Below are positions 5,869 to 12,018 of a stretch of 13,617 nt of DNA, piece after piece. How positions within the stretch are numbered: position 1 is the stretch's first letter; each line of letters starts with the position of its first letter. The stretch covers positions 1-13,617 of the forward strand of contig CAJULZ010000081.1 of assembly GCA_910587205.1 (NCBI GenBank), given 5' to 3'. Origin of the DNA: an uncultured Oscillospiraceae bacterium. Lineage in GTDB: Bacteria; Bacillota; Clostridia; Oscillospirales; Oscillospiraceae. Made by a program: the position numbers and the translations under genes. The notes below the pieces were generated by a model. That model was not told the DNA's origin and made no database searches. It saw only the letters and a program-made list of their open reading frames with translations.

Positions 5869-7035
5869 ATGAACGTCTATGCAGATAACGCCGCAACCAC
5901 AAAAATGTGCGCGGCGGCAATCAAGGAAATGCTGCCCTATATGATGGAGACCTACGGAAATCCCTCCAGCCTGCACTCGGAGGGGCAGAAAGCTGCCATG
6001 GCCTTGCAGGATGCAAGAGAGCGGATCGCTGCAAGGCTGGGCTGCCAGCCTGATGAAATCATCTTTACCTCCGGCGGCAGTGAGGCGGATAATCAAGCCG
6101 TCCTCAGTGCCGCAAAGTTTGGAATGGAGCATGGGAAAAAGCATATCATCACCACTGCCTTTGAACACCACGCCGTACTTCATACGGTGGAAGCCCTGCG
6201 AGCGGATGGCTTTGAAGTGACGTTTCTGAATGTTCACAGCGATGGGTTGGTTGTGCCGGAAGAAGTAAAAGCAGCAATCCGACCAGACACCTGCCTTGTA
6301 ACCGTTATGTACGCCAACAACGAAATTGGTACCATCCAGCCCATTTTCCCAATCGGACAGATTTGCCGGGAGGCCGGCGTACTGCTTCACACGGACGCAG
6401 TACAGGCAGTAGGGCATCTTCCCATTGATGTCAAACTGGAAAACATTGATATGCTGTCTCTGTCGGCCCATAAATTTCACGGTCCCAAGGGTATCGGGGC
6501 TCTTTATGTCAGGAGAGGAATACCGCTCCACCCCTTGATTCACGGCGGCGCACAGGAACGTGGGAAACGGGCCGGCACGGAAAATGTCTCAGCCATTATG
6601 GGCATGGCGGCGGCGTTGGAAGAAGCCTGCGACAGTATGAACAGAACATCCGTTTATCTTACAGAGCTGCGGGAACGGCTGATTGACGGTCTTTCTCCAA
6701 TTCCCTCTTCCATGCTGAACGGCTCTCCGCTCTACCGTTTACCCAACAATGTGAATTTCAGCTTTGCGGGAATTGAAGGGGAGTCCCTTGTCCTGTTGTT
6801 GGATAAATTGGGCATCTGTGCCTCAACAGGTTCCGCCTGTAATTCCAGTTCTATGATGCCAAGCCATGTCCTTTTGGCGCTGGGGCGTCCGCCCGAACTC
6901 GCGTATGGCTCTCTGCGGCTTACCTTGTGTGCAGAGAACACACAGGCTGAAATCGACTATTTGATTCACGCGGTCAGCGAAGCCGTTGCAGAGCTGCGGC
7001 ATAAACTAGCTGGCAGTACCCAAATACACCTTTAA
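5869..7035 (+). CDS. nifS: Cysteine desulfurase, NifS/IscS type
   Basis: This PLP enzyme takes sulfur from L-cysteine, giving alanine and a protein-bound persulfide used for Fe-S clusters or thio-modification; it acts in the cytosol. The ATG at 5869 has GGAGG at 5860-5864, and an in-frame ATG at 5827 lacks one. The 388 residues cover the full family length. Visible family marks: YADNAATT at 4-11, the FTSGGSEADN block at 66-75, HH at 100-101, HTDAVQ at 174-179, the PLP lysine Lys202 in SAHKFHGPKG, and the catalytic loop TGSACNSS with Cys324. No nifU, iscU, thiI or mnmA neighbour is visible, unusual for this enzyme, so the sulfur acceptor is unknown. nifS is used loosely; iscS-like is equally fair. 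It appears intact. Confidence 0.93.
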   Translation: MNVYADNAATTKMCAAAIKEMLPYMMETYGNPSSLHSEGQKAAMALQDARERIAARLGCQPDEIIFTSGGSEADNQAVLSAAKFGMEHGKKHIITTAFEHHAVLHTVEALRADGFEVTFLNVHSDGLVVPEEVKAAIRPDTCLVTVMYANNEIGTIQPIFPIGQICREAGVLLHTDAVQAVGHLPIDVKLENIDMLSLSAHKFHGPKGIGALYVRRGIPLHPLIHGGAQERGKRAGTENVSAIMGMAAALEEACDSMNRTSVYLTELRERLIDGLSPIPSSMLNGSPLYRLPNNVNFSFAGIEGESLVLLLDKLGICASTGSACNSSSMMPSHVLLALGRPPELAYGSLRLTLCAENTQAEIDYLIHAVSEAVAELRHKLAGSTQIHL

Positions 7036-7052
7036 TTGTGGAGGTAGATTCT

Positions 7053-7201
7053 ATGGCGTCTTATGAAAATGCAAAGCGGCTTATCTGGTACGATGGGGTT
7101 CCCTGCCCGGTCTGTGGAGCGGAACGAACAGTTGGGAGAAGCGAATCTCCCGCGCCCTGAGTTACAAGGCTACCAGAGAAAGCGCAGTTAAGCATATATG
7201 A
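7053..7201 (+). pseudogene. Frameshifted paralogue of the 74-aa CxxC protein
   Basis: ATG at 7053 follows GGAGG (7040-7044). The first frame reads MASYENAKRLIWYDGVPCPV, then CGAE, clearly related to the 1217-1441 protein (MAEYSDRARLRWYPDICCPA). At about 7125-7126 one base is missing from the codon before NSW. The correct continuation, NSWEKRISRALSYKA, is found in the next frame (from 7127) and ends at TGA 7199-7201. As written, the first frame stops at 7158-7160 after 35 codons. The 3' part of the family (second CxxC, C-terminal helix) is missing or degenerate, so the gene is both frameshifted and truncated. Confidence 0.8.
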
Positions 7202-7212
7202 TGTAGCTTGAC

Positions 7213-7237
7213 TTGTAAAGTTGATTTTGCTTTACAA
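7213..7237. promoter_or_regulatory. Perfect 8-bp inverted repeat (possible operator)
   Basis: TTGTAAAG (7213-7220) and CTTTACAA (7230-7237) are perfect inverted copies around a 9-base spacer. This could be a binding site for a dimeric repressor or a small hairpin. No gene with a clear start follows it on either strand within 300 bases. Confidence 0.35.
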
Positions 7238-7260
7238 TCCCTATACCCACTTTTGTTATC

Positions 7261-7305
7261 AAAAAGAGCGTGCCGCAGATTTCACTTCTGCGGTACACTC
7301 TTTTT
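7261..7305. terminator. Long bidirectional hairpin terminator
   Basis: Arms 7261-7279 and 7287-7305 form a 19-pair stem with one mismatch and one wobble, around a 7-base loop (TTTCACT). The stem starts with AAAAA and ends with TTTTT, so it has a T-run on either strand and can terminate transcription both ways. It is well placed to end transcription from the cysteine desulfurase gene and the pseudogene. Confidence 0.75.
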
Positions 7306-7380
7306 AGCAGAGCAAAAAACATTTTAGCATGGCTCTGCTCTAAATGTCGAATTATAGGAGAACATATCGAAACATTTTCG

Positions 7381-7409
7381 TTGACAAACGCCGGCTTTTG
7401 AAGTAAACT
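7381..7409 (+). promoter_or_regulatory. Possible sigma-70-type promoter
   Basis: TTGACA at 7381-7386 is a perfect -35, followed by exactly 17 bases and TAAACT at 7404-7409 (4 of 6 matches to TATAAT). Transcription would begin near 7416 and run into the hairpin series ending at about 7577. There is no gene start close downstream. Confidence 0.4.
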
Positions 7410-7415
7410 GACCAT

Positions 7416-7580
7416 GTAATTGATTGTTTGTGCGTTCTCCGCTGAAAGCGCGGAGCCGGTTTCCTGTGGAGCCGGGAACGAGAGGCACTCGTATTGCACA
7501 CGTTGTTAGGATTGTACGCAAGTACCGATTGGATGGACTGCGCTGTTTAGGGAGCAGTCTGCCTATCGGTACTTTTTATT
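7416..7580 (+). ncRNA. Candidate structured small RNA (unproven)
   Basis: Between the possible promoter (7381-7409) and a T-run lie several hairpins: CTCCGC/GCGGAG (7437-7442, 7450-7455), GTTTCC/GGGAAC (7459-7464, 7474-7479), CGAG/CTCG (7479-7482, 7488-7491), and a large one with outer arms AAGTACCGAT/ATCGGTACTT (7520-7529, 7565-7574) and inner arms GACTGC/GCAGTC (7536-7541, 7554-7559), followed by more T. A start, a chain of stems and a terminator-like end make a small RNA plausible. It matches no RNA family I recognise; it could also be the leader or end of a mobile element. Confidence 0.35.
7520..7577 (+). terminator. Two-part stem terminator
   Basis: AAGTACCGAT (7520-7529) pairs perfectly with ATCGGTACTT (7565-7574). 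Inside it, GACTGC (7536-7541) pairs with GCAGTC (7554-7559) around a 12-base loop. The run of T at 7573-7577, followed by ATTATATATAAT (a 12-base palindrome at 7578-7589), fits Rho-independent termination. Confidence 0.6.
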
Positions 7581-7598
7581 ATATATAATTTTAGCCCA

Positions 7599-7712
7599 GT
7601 GGGCGGAGAGGATGATGCTTTTGAGCAGACAGCGGCCCTTTACGTATGGGCCACAACGAAAGACCTGCCGGAAAAAGATTCCGGCGAAATGAAGAGGCTT
7701 GATACCCCATAA
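7599..7712 (+). pseudogene. C-terminal remnant of an unknown gene
   Basis: From about 7599 the frame reads VGGEDDAFEQTAALYVWATT, then KDLPEKDSGEMKRLDTP, ending TAA at 7710-7712. Composition and codon use are protein-like. There is no start with a ribosome binding site; upstream the frame runs through the AT-rich palindrome and hairpin and closes at a TAG near 7548. I read it as the 3' end of a gene whose 5' part was lost when the AT-rich segment arrived. It contains a hairpin (GCCGGAA at 7667-7673 with TTCCGGC at 7679-7685), and its last codons form the left arm of the terminator at 7694-7746. The family is not recognised. Confidence 0.5.
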
Positions 7713-7746
7713 TCCAGTGACGGAGTGGGTATCAGGCCTCTTTTTT
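7694..7746 (+). terminator. Strong Rho-independent terminator
   Basis: GAGGCTTGATACCC (7694-7707) pairs with GGGTATCAGGCCTC (7727-7740) over 14 positions with one wobble and a 19-base loop. TTTTTT follows at 7741-7746. It separates the scarred middle of the window from the gene run that begins at 7787. The right arm resembles 5763-5785. Confidence 0.85.
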
Positions 7747-7786
7747 GCGTTTTCAGAGAAAAAATCAAAAAAAGGTGGCTACAGAA

Positions 7787-8542
7787 ATGAAGAAGAACAC
7801 TCCCCTTTGGGGCAGCATCTCCATCCTGATTGGCGTGGTGATCGTCATCCTGGCCCTCACCCGCGGCACTCTCTGCACTGTGCTGCTGACCGCCGTGTTT
7901 GTCGCATGGGGCCTCTGGATTATTCTGACGCAGGTGCTCCCCAACCGGCGCGCCGCACGGGCTATCCAGCAGATACAGCCAAACGCTTACCCTGACCAGG
8001 CGCTCATGCAGACGCTGCTCCGCCACGTCAACTACCGCATCTCCGGCTGCTTGAAATCGGCCTACCCGGACGCACAGTGGGAGTGGGTCATGCGAGACCC
8101 CGCCGGCTTTGTAGCGCAGGGCGGCACCGGGCGTATCCGCGTCAGCGGTATCCCGGAGTACGACTACGCGGATGTGACATTGGATCGGAACGGCAAGCTG
8201 TCCTGTTCCCTCGTCAAGGTGGCCCCTATCGGCGGCAGTAGCGGCGAGAAGCCCGGCGCCCCGGCACAGGACACACTGGACCCTCGTATCTGGTATGAAA
8301 CGCAGGGCCGCGAGGTGCTGGAGCGGCTGGTAGCCGACCTGGAATCCCGGGGCCACCACAGCCTGACGCTGAAGGAGGATGGGACGATCTGCACACAGTC
8401 CACGGACGGCGGCACAGAGACCTCGCAGGGAGCTTTCACCAGCTTCCCCGAGCGTGTCTACTGGCCGGGTCTGGTAAAGGTATTGGAGCAGAACGGCCTT
8501 GCCGCCACCACCCAAGACAATGGCATCATCGTTGCCTGGTAA
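7787..8542 (+). CDS. Unknown membrane protein, 251 aa
   Basis: The ATG at 7787 is chosen because AAAGGTGG lies at 7771-7778; the frame is open upstream to 7745, but that part is within the terminator T-run. Two hydrophobic segments are visible at about residues 8-25 (ISILIGVVIVILAL) and 29-50 (TVLLTAVFVAWGLWIILT), forming a membrane hairpin with both ends on one side. A basic stretch (PNRRAARA) then leads into a soluble domain of about 195 residues with no motif I know. There is no cleavable signal peptide pattern. It lies immediately downstream of a strong terminator, so it should have its own promoter, but I see no clear one. The DUF932 gene starts 15 bases after its stop. Confidence 0.75.
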   Translation: MKKNTPLWGSISILIGVVIVILALTRGTLCTVLLTAVFVAWGLWIILTQVLPNRRAARAIQQIQPNAYPDQALMQTLLRHVNYRISGCLKSAYPDAQWEWVMRDPAGFVAQGGTGRIRVSGIPEYDYADVTLDRNGKLSCSLVKVAPIGGSSGEKPGAPAQDTLDPRIWYETQGREVLERLVADLESRGHHSLTLKEDGTICTQSTDGGTETSQGAFTSFPERVYWPGLVKVLEQNGLAATTQDNGIIVAW

Positions 8543-8557
8543 AAAAGGAGGACAAAT

Positions 8558-9640
8558 GTGAAAGCAGGACGAACCATTCAGGAGATGGCGCGGGAGATCC
8601 TGCGTCAGAGCGAGGCCAAGCAGGACTACTCGGTGAACACCGCCAACATCCTCATGGAGGCTGGCGGCGGGGCTCCGATGCTGCGGCTTCTGGACAACAC
8701 GGGTATCGACCGGGTCGAGCCGCTGGACATCCAGCAGACGGCCCACCGGCAGCTCGGCACCTATCTGGGCATCCCCCAGAAATACTATGACAAGATGCTC
8801 ACGGAGAATGTGGGACTGCTGGCGGATAACGTCAACAGTTGGCTGAGCCGCGCTTCCGAGTACCGTCTGCTCCGTACCATCGACGGGCGGGCTAGGGCGT
8901 TTCTCAGCGACCGCTACCGCCGCATCGACAACCTGGACATCGCCAACATCACCCTCCCCATCATCGAGGAGATGCCGGGTGCTTACTATGAGAGCTGTGA
9001 GTTGACTGAGGACTATATGTATATCAAGGTAGTCAATCCCCGGCTCACCGCTGAGGTGACTCCCGGCGACATTGTGCAGGCCGGCGTGGTGATCTCCAAC
9101 AGCGAGACCGGGTTGGGCGCTGTGAGCATCCAGCCGCTGGTTTTCCGACTGGTGTGCAAGAACGGCATGGTGGTCAACGAGGCCAGGACGCGTCGGACCC
9201 ATATCGGCCGCGTCAACACCACAGATAAGAACTTCTTCCTCTACTCCAAAGAGACGCTGGCTGCCGACGATCAGGCTTTTGTCCTGAAGATTCGGGACAC
9301 AGTGCGGGCGGCGGTGGATGAGGCACGCTTTGCCCAGGTGCTGGGGAAGATGCGGGAGAGCACCCATCTGCGGCTGAACACCGCCGACATCCCCGGTGTG
9401 GTCAAGCTGGCGAGTTCCAGTTTCGGCATTACGGAGGCGGAGAGCGGCGGCGTACTCCAGCGTCTGATTGAGGACGCCGACTACACCGTCTACGGTTTGG
9501 CGAACGCCGTCACCCGGTACAGCCAGGACGTAGAGAACTATGACCGCGCCTCTCAGCTGGAGAGCATCGGCTACACGGTCATGACCATGAACCCGGAGAT
9601 TTTCCGACGTATCAACCAGGTTAGCAGTATGGCCGCCTGA
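8558..9640 (+). CDS. DUF932 phage/plasmid-like protein
   Basis: GTG at 8558 is the start: AAGGAGG lies at 8545-8551, and the ATG at 8556 stops at once. The 360-residue sequence has the family layout: an N-terminal part ending in LGIPQKYYDKML (about residues 69-80), the block RTIDGRARAFLSDRYRRIDN (about 107-126), then a beta-rich core with QAGVVISNSETGLGAVSIQP, LVCKNGMVV and RRTHIG. The biochemical role of DUF932 proteins is not known to me; they are common on plasmids, phages and integrative elements. The neighbouring Cys-cluster gene follows 37 bases later. Confidence in the family is high, in the function low. Confidence 0.85.
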   Translation: MKAGRTIQEMAREILRQSEAKQDYSVNTANILMEAGGGAPMLRLLDNTGIDRVEPLDIQQTAHRQLGTYLGIPQKYYDKMLTENVGLLADNVNSWLSRASEYRLLRTIDGRARAFLSDRYRRIDNLDIANITLPIIEEMPGAYYESCELTEDYMYIKVVNPRLTAEVTPGDIVQAGVVISNSETGLGAVSIQPLVFRLVCKNGMVVNEARTRRTHIGRVNTTDKNFFLYSKETLAADDQAFVLKIRDTVRAAVDEARFAQVLGKMRESTHLRLNTADIPGVVKLASSSFGITEAESGGVLQRLIEDADYTVYGLANAVTRYSQDVENYDRASQLESIGYTVMTMNPEIFRRINQVSSMAA

Positions 9641-9677
9641 CGGCCCTGCAAAATATTTTTATAGGAGGAATTTCTAC

Positions 9678-10514
9678 ATGAGCAACCAGAATAACACGAC
9701 TTTGGCGGAGCGCACCCCTTTCCTGCTGCCTGATATGGTGGCTGGCGACGGTTTCTCTCAGGAGGAGTTGGCGGAGGATATGGACGGCCTGAATCTGGGC
9801 TTCCAGCGGGTCAAGATCCCCGGCAGCGGGATGCTGGTCTTCGAGATGCCCGGCGACAACCCGGACAACCCGGAGTATGTGCAGACCCTGGAGGGGGTCA
9901 TCCTCCACAGCCACAACGCCAACGTCTACTGGCCCGAGGGGAGCGAGTACGATGACAACACCCCGCCCCAGTGCCAGTCGGACGACGGTAAGCTGGGCGT
10001 TGGCTGCCCCGGCGGCCTGTGCGCCAGCTGCGGGTACAACATCTTCGGCTCCGGCCCCAACGGAAAAGGCAAGGCCTGCAAGAATATGCGGGTTCTGTAT
10101 CTGCTGCAGAGCGGTGGGTTCATGCCCATCCAGCTGTCCCTGCCCCCCACGAGCATTAAGCCCTACACGAACTTTTTGAACTCGGCCTTTTTGGCCCGGC
10201 GCCGCGGCCTGTGCGGCAGTGTGGTTCGGATCAGCCTGAAAAAGGAAAACAACGGCAAAGATGACTACAGCGTCGCCCGGTTTGAGCGGCTCTATGACTT
10301 CACCGGCGAGGAGCTGGCCCGGGTGAAAGCCTGTGCGGAGAGCTTCAAAGAGCAGCTGAAGCTGATCCAGGAGCAGCGGGCCGCCGCGCGGGAGACCAAC
10401 GCCGGCAGTGAGGTCGAGATGGGCCGTCCCGCCCGTGTCATGCCTGACAATGAGGGGCACTTCTCCGTGGGCGCCACCATCGTGAGCGGCGAGTACGGGG
10501 GACTGCCGGACTGA
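9678..10514 (+). CDS. Conserved element protein with Cys cluster, 278 aa
   Basis: The ATG at 9678 has AGGAGG at 9663-9668. The centre carries a Cys cluster: Cys99, Cys110, Cys115, Cys118 and Cys134, within the pattern CQSDDG, then CPGGLCASC, then GKGKACKN. This is followed by a hydrophobic strand (MRVLYLLQ) and LPPTSIKPYTNFL, a layout I associate with phage and plasmid DNA-metabolism proteins, possibly ssDNA-binding; that link is inference. The C-terminal 60 residues are charged, with a helical region that may be coiled (about 210-235). It lies between the DUF932 gene and the sigma-like gene, and its stop at 10512-10514 is one base before the latter's TTG, implying one transcript. Confidence 0.75.
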   Translation: MSNQNNTTLAERTPFLLPDMVAGDGFSQEELAEDMDGLNLGFQRVKIPGSGMLVFEMPGDNPDNPEYVQTLEGVILHSHNANVYWPEGSEYDDNTPPQCQSDDGKLGVGCPGGLCASCGYNIFGSGPNGKGKACKNMRVLYLLQSGGFMPIQLSLPPTSIKPYTNFLNSAFLARRRGLCGSVVRISLKKENNGKDDYSVARFERLYDFTGEELARVKACAESFKEQLKLIQEQRAAARETNAGSEVEMGRPARVMPDNEGHFSVGATIVSGEYGGLPD

Positions 10515-10515
10515 T

Positions 10516-11025
10516 TTGTCCGAGAGCGGATCACCGGCGCTGACAGAGGATCAGCGCCGGTTCGCGGCGGAAAACCACAATCTGATCTACCGTTACCTGT
10601 ATGAGCAGGGCCGTGCTGTGGATGACTACTATGACATCGCCGCCCTCGGCTTTCTCTCCGCCGTCAGGCGGTATATGACAAAGCCAGAACTGCGGCGGTA
10701 CGCTTTCTCTACCATAGCGTGGCGCTCCATGAAGCAGAGCATCGCGTCTTTCCACCGTGCGGAGACACGGAGAGAGGCGGCGGAGCGGCGTTACAAGGAA
10801 ACTGTCCAGGTGACTGCACCAGACCCGATGTCGGAGTTGGAGGCCAGACTGATTCTTCATGATCTGGTCTCCACCGCCAGCCGGCCGCAGTATGAGATGA
10901 TGACCTTGCGGTCGCAGGGCTACTCCATTGCGGAGACTGCCCGCTCACTGGGAATCGAACCCAGGCGGGTGCGCAGTCTACTGCGGGAATTGTACCGTGT
11001 GTATCTGAAACTATACATGAATTGA
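10516..11025 (+). CDS. Sigma-70-like protein, 169 aa
   Basis: This is probably a small alternative sigma factor or a sigma-like regulator. Residues about 15-80 resemble sigma region 2 (ENHNLIYRYLYEQ, DDYYDIAALGFLSAVRRY, AFSTIAWRSMKQSIASF). Residues about 108-167 resemble region 4, with a helix-turn-helix in GYSIAETARSLGIEPRRVRS (135-154). Region 3 is absent, as in ECF-like and phage/element sigma proteins. The start is TTG at 10516, just after the previous stop; no ATG or GTG is available near, and the ribosome binding site is weak (GGGGG near 10497-10501, rather far). A 10-bp hairpin (10534-10560) lies in the first codons, so translation may be limited. Its target promoters are unknown. Confidence 0.75.
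   Translation: MSESGSPALTEDQRRFAAENHNLIYRYLYEQGRAVDDYYDIAALGFLSAVRRYMTKPELRRYAFSTIAWRSMKQSIASFHRAETRREAAERRYKETVQVTAPDPMSELEARLILHDLVSTASRPQYEMMTLRSQGYSIAETARSLGIEPRRVRSLLRELYRVYLKLYMN
10534..10560 (+). promoter_or_regulatory. Hairpin in the first codons of the sigma-like gene
   Basis: CCGGCGCTGA (10534-10543) and TCAGCGCCGG (10551-10560) are perfect inverted copies around a 7-base loop. The hairpin begins 18 bases after the TTG start. A stable stem here could slow initiation and keep the amount of the protein low. Confidence 0.45.
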
Positions 11026-11041
11026 AATGGAGGTTTTGAAC

Positions 11042-11272
11042 GTGAACGACAAGAAAACCACCACCTTGAGCGGTGTTTTGATGTACCCTTTGGAGGTCGG
11101 AAGCTGCGCCCTGATACTGAATCAGGGGCGTGTCCTGCGCACCTCCTGTGTGGTGGCGATCCATCGGAAAAAGCGCGATGAGATCCGCTTTGAGACCATG
11201 AACACCAACTACCGGCTGCTGCTGGACCCTTTCCCGCAGGCGGCTGAGGAGATGCTGTGCATGGCCGCCTGA
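11042..11272 (+). CDS. Unknown 76-aa protein
   Basis: GTG at 11042 is preferred: GGAGG at 11029-11033 sits eight bases upstream, whereas the in-frame ATG at 11027 overlaps that site. The product is beta-rich in the middle (LSGVLMYPLEVGSCALIL, then VLRTSCVVAIH) and ends FPQAAEEMLCMAA. No motif or membrane segment is clear. It starts 17 bases after the sigma-like gene, so it is probably co-transcribed. A strong stem-loop (11291-11322) follows, without a T-run. The function is unknown. Confidence 0.65.
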   Translation: MNDKKTTTLSGVLMYPLEVGSCALILNQGRVLRTSCVVAIHRKKRDEIRFETMNTNYRLLLDPFPQAAEEMLCMAA

Positions 11273-11290
11273 GCAGATCAGGGCATGAGA

Positions 11291-11322
11291 GGCGCACTGC
11301 GGGTTTTAACCTGCGGTGCGCC
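11291..11322 (+). promoter_or_regulatory. Intergenic 15-pair hairpin
   Basis: Arms 11291-11305 and 11308-11322 pair over all 15 positions (two wobbles) around two bases. With no T-run it is not a standard terminator. It ends about 13 bases before AGGAG (11336-11340) of the next gene, the third case of this layout in the window. Confidence 0.6.
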
Positions 11323-11346
11323 CCTTGCGTTTCATAGGAGATGCCA

Positions 11347-12015
11347 ATGAATGAAAACATGAAAATCAAACCTGTAAAAGGCAAAGAGCGCATTCCCTTT
11401 CACTGTCAGCTCTGTGGGGCTTGCTGCCGCCAGGTGGAGGACAGCATCATGCTGGAGCCGATGGACATCTACCTCCTTTCCCGTTTCCTGCGGGATAGAG
11501 GTGAGCCTATTGAGGGCCCGGAGGATCTGCTGGCCCAATATACCCACCCTGATGTACTGGCGGAGCGCCTGCCTATCTTCCTATTGAACACGGAGGGGCC
11601 GGAGAATGCCTGTGTATTTCTGAAGGATGGCCGGTGCAGCGTCTATGAGGCCCGGCCACGGGTCTGCCGTATGTATCCCTTTACGGTGGCGCCGGGAGAA
11701 CGGGGCCGGGACTTCCTGTACTGTCTCTGCACAGAACGGTCCCACCACTTCATGGGAGGCACGGTATTCGTAAAGGATTGGTTCTATGAGAACTTTCCTT
11801 TAGAGGCCCGTAGCTTCCTGAAGGAGGATTTTGAGGCGCTCCCTATCCTGGGCAAAAACGCGGTGTCTATGGGGGAGCGGCGGCTCAAGGGCCTGATGTT
11901 TCAGTTCCTCTTTTACCGTTACTACAACTATGACCTGGACAAGCCATTTTTGCCACAGTTCCACGCCAACACCAAGGAACTCAAGCGGCTGACGGCTGTG
12001 CCGGAAGGAGGCTGA
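11347..12015 (+). CDS. YkgJ-family Cys-cluster protein
   Basis: ATG at 11347 sits six bases after AGGAG (11336-11340); the ATG at 11341 is too close to that site. The 222-residue product carries the YkgJ (zinc- or iron-chelating Cys-cluster) signature: CQLCGACC (Cys20, 23, 26, 27), Cys89, Cys97 in KDGRCSVYEARP and Cys107 in RVCRMYPF, with extra cysteines at 126 and 128. Members bind a metal or Fe-S cluster, and their reaction is generally not established. The C-terminal 90 residues are aromatic and specific to this protein. A nearby cysteine desulfurase in the window could in principle supply clusters, but that is speculation. The next gene starts four bases later. Confidence 0.85.
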   Translation: MNENMKIKPVKGKERIPFHCQLCGACCRQVEDSIMLEPMDIYLLSRFLRDRGEPIEGPEDLLAQYTHPDVLAERLPIFLLNTEGPENACVFLKDGRCSVYEARPRVCRMYPFTVAPGERGRDFLYCLCTERSHHFMGGTVFVKDWFYENFPLEARSFLKEDFEALPILGKNAVSMGERRLKGLMFQFLFYRYYNYDLDKPFLPQFHANTKELKRLTAVPEGG

Positions 12016-12018
12016 CCA

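Larger units (their letters stand above)
7202..7598. other. AT-rich segment without a convincing gene
   Basis: About 400 bases lie between a 3'-truncated pseudogene and a 5'-truncated gene remnant. The first half is much richer in A+T than the surrounding genes. Open frames on the minus strand (for example 7324-7521 and 7188-7499) begin at TTG or GTG without a ribosome binding site, and the longer one reads through a strong hairpin, so I do not accept them. It contains an 8-bp inverted repeat, a long bidirectional hairpin, a possible promoter and a series of stem-loops, all listed separately. It looks like inserted or leftover sequence at a rearrangement point. Confidence 0.6.

Noticed and set aside
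3817..7035. Composite transposon carrying the cysteine desulfurase
   Set aside because: Only one IS copy is present, with its own inverted repeats and target duplication; no second copy flanks the desulfurase in this window.
7188..7499. Minus-strand frame of 103 codons in the AT-rich block
   Set aside because: It starts at GTG without a ribosome binding site and would have to be translated through the 19-pair bidirectional hairpin at 7261-7305.
7640..9367. A 575-codon open frame on the minus strand
   Set aside because: It lies opposite the terminator, the membrane protein gene and most of the DUF932 gene. It has no ribosome binding site or recognisable domain, and the + strand has a family match with proper start signals. 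Long antisense frames are common in GC-rich coding DNA.
9621..10460. Minus-strand frame of 279 codons
   Set aside because: It is opposite the Cys-cluster gene at 9678-10514, whose start signal and Cys pattern are convincing; the minus frame is low-complexity and has no start signal.
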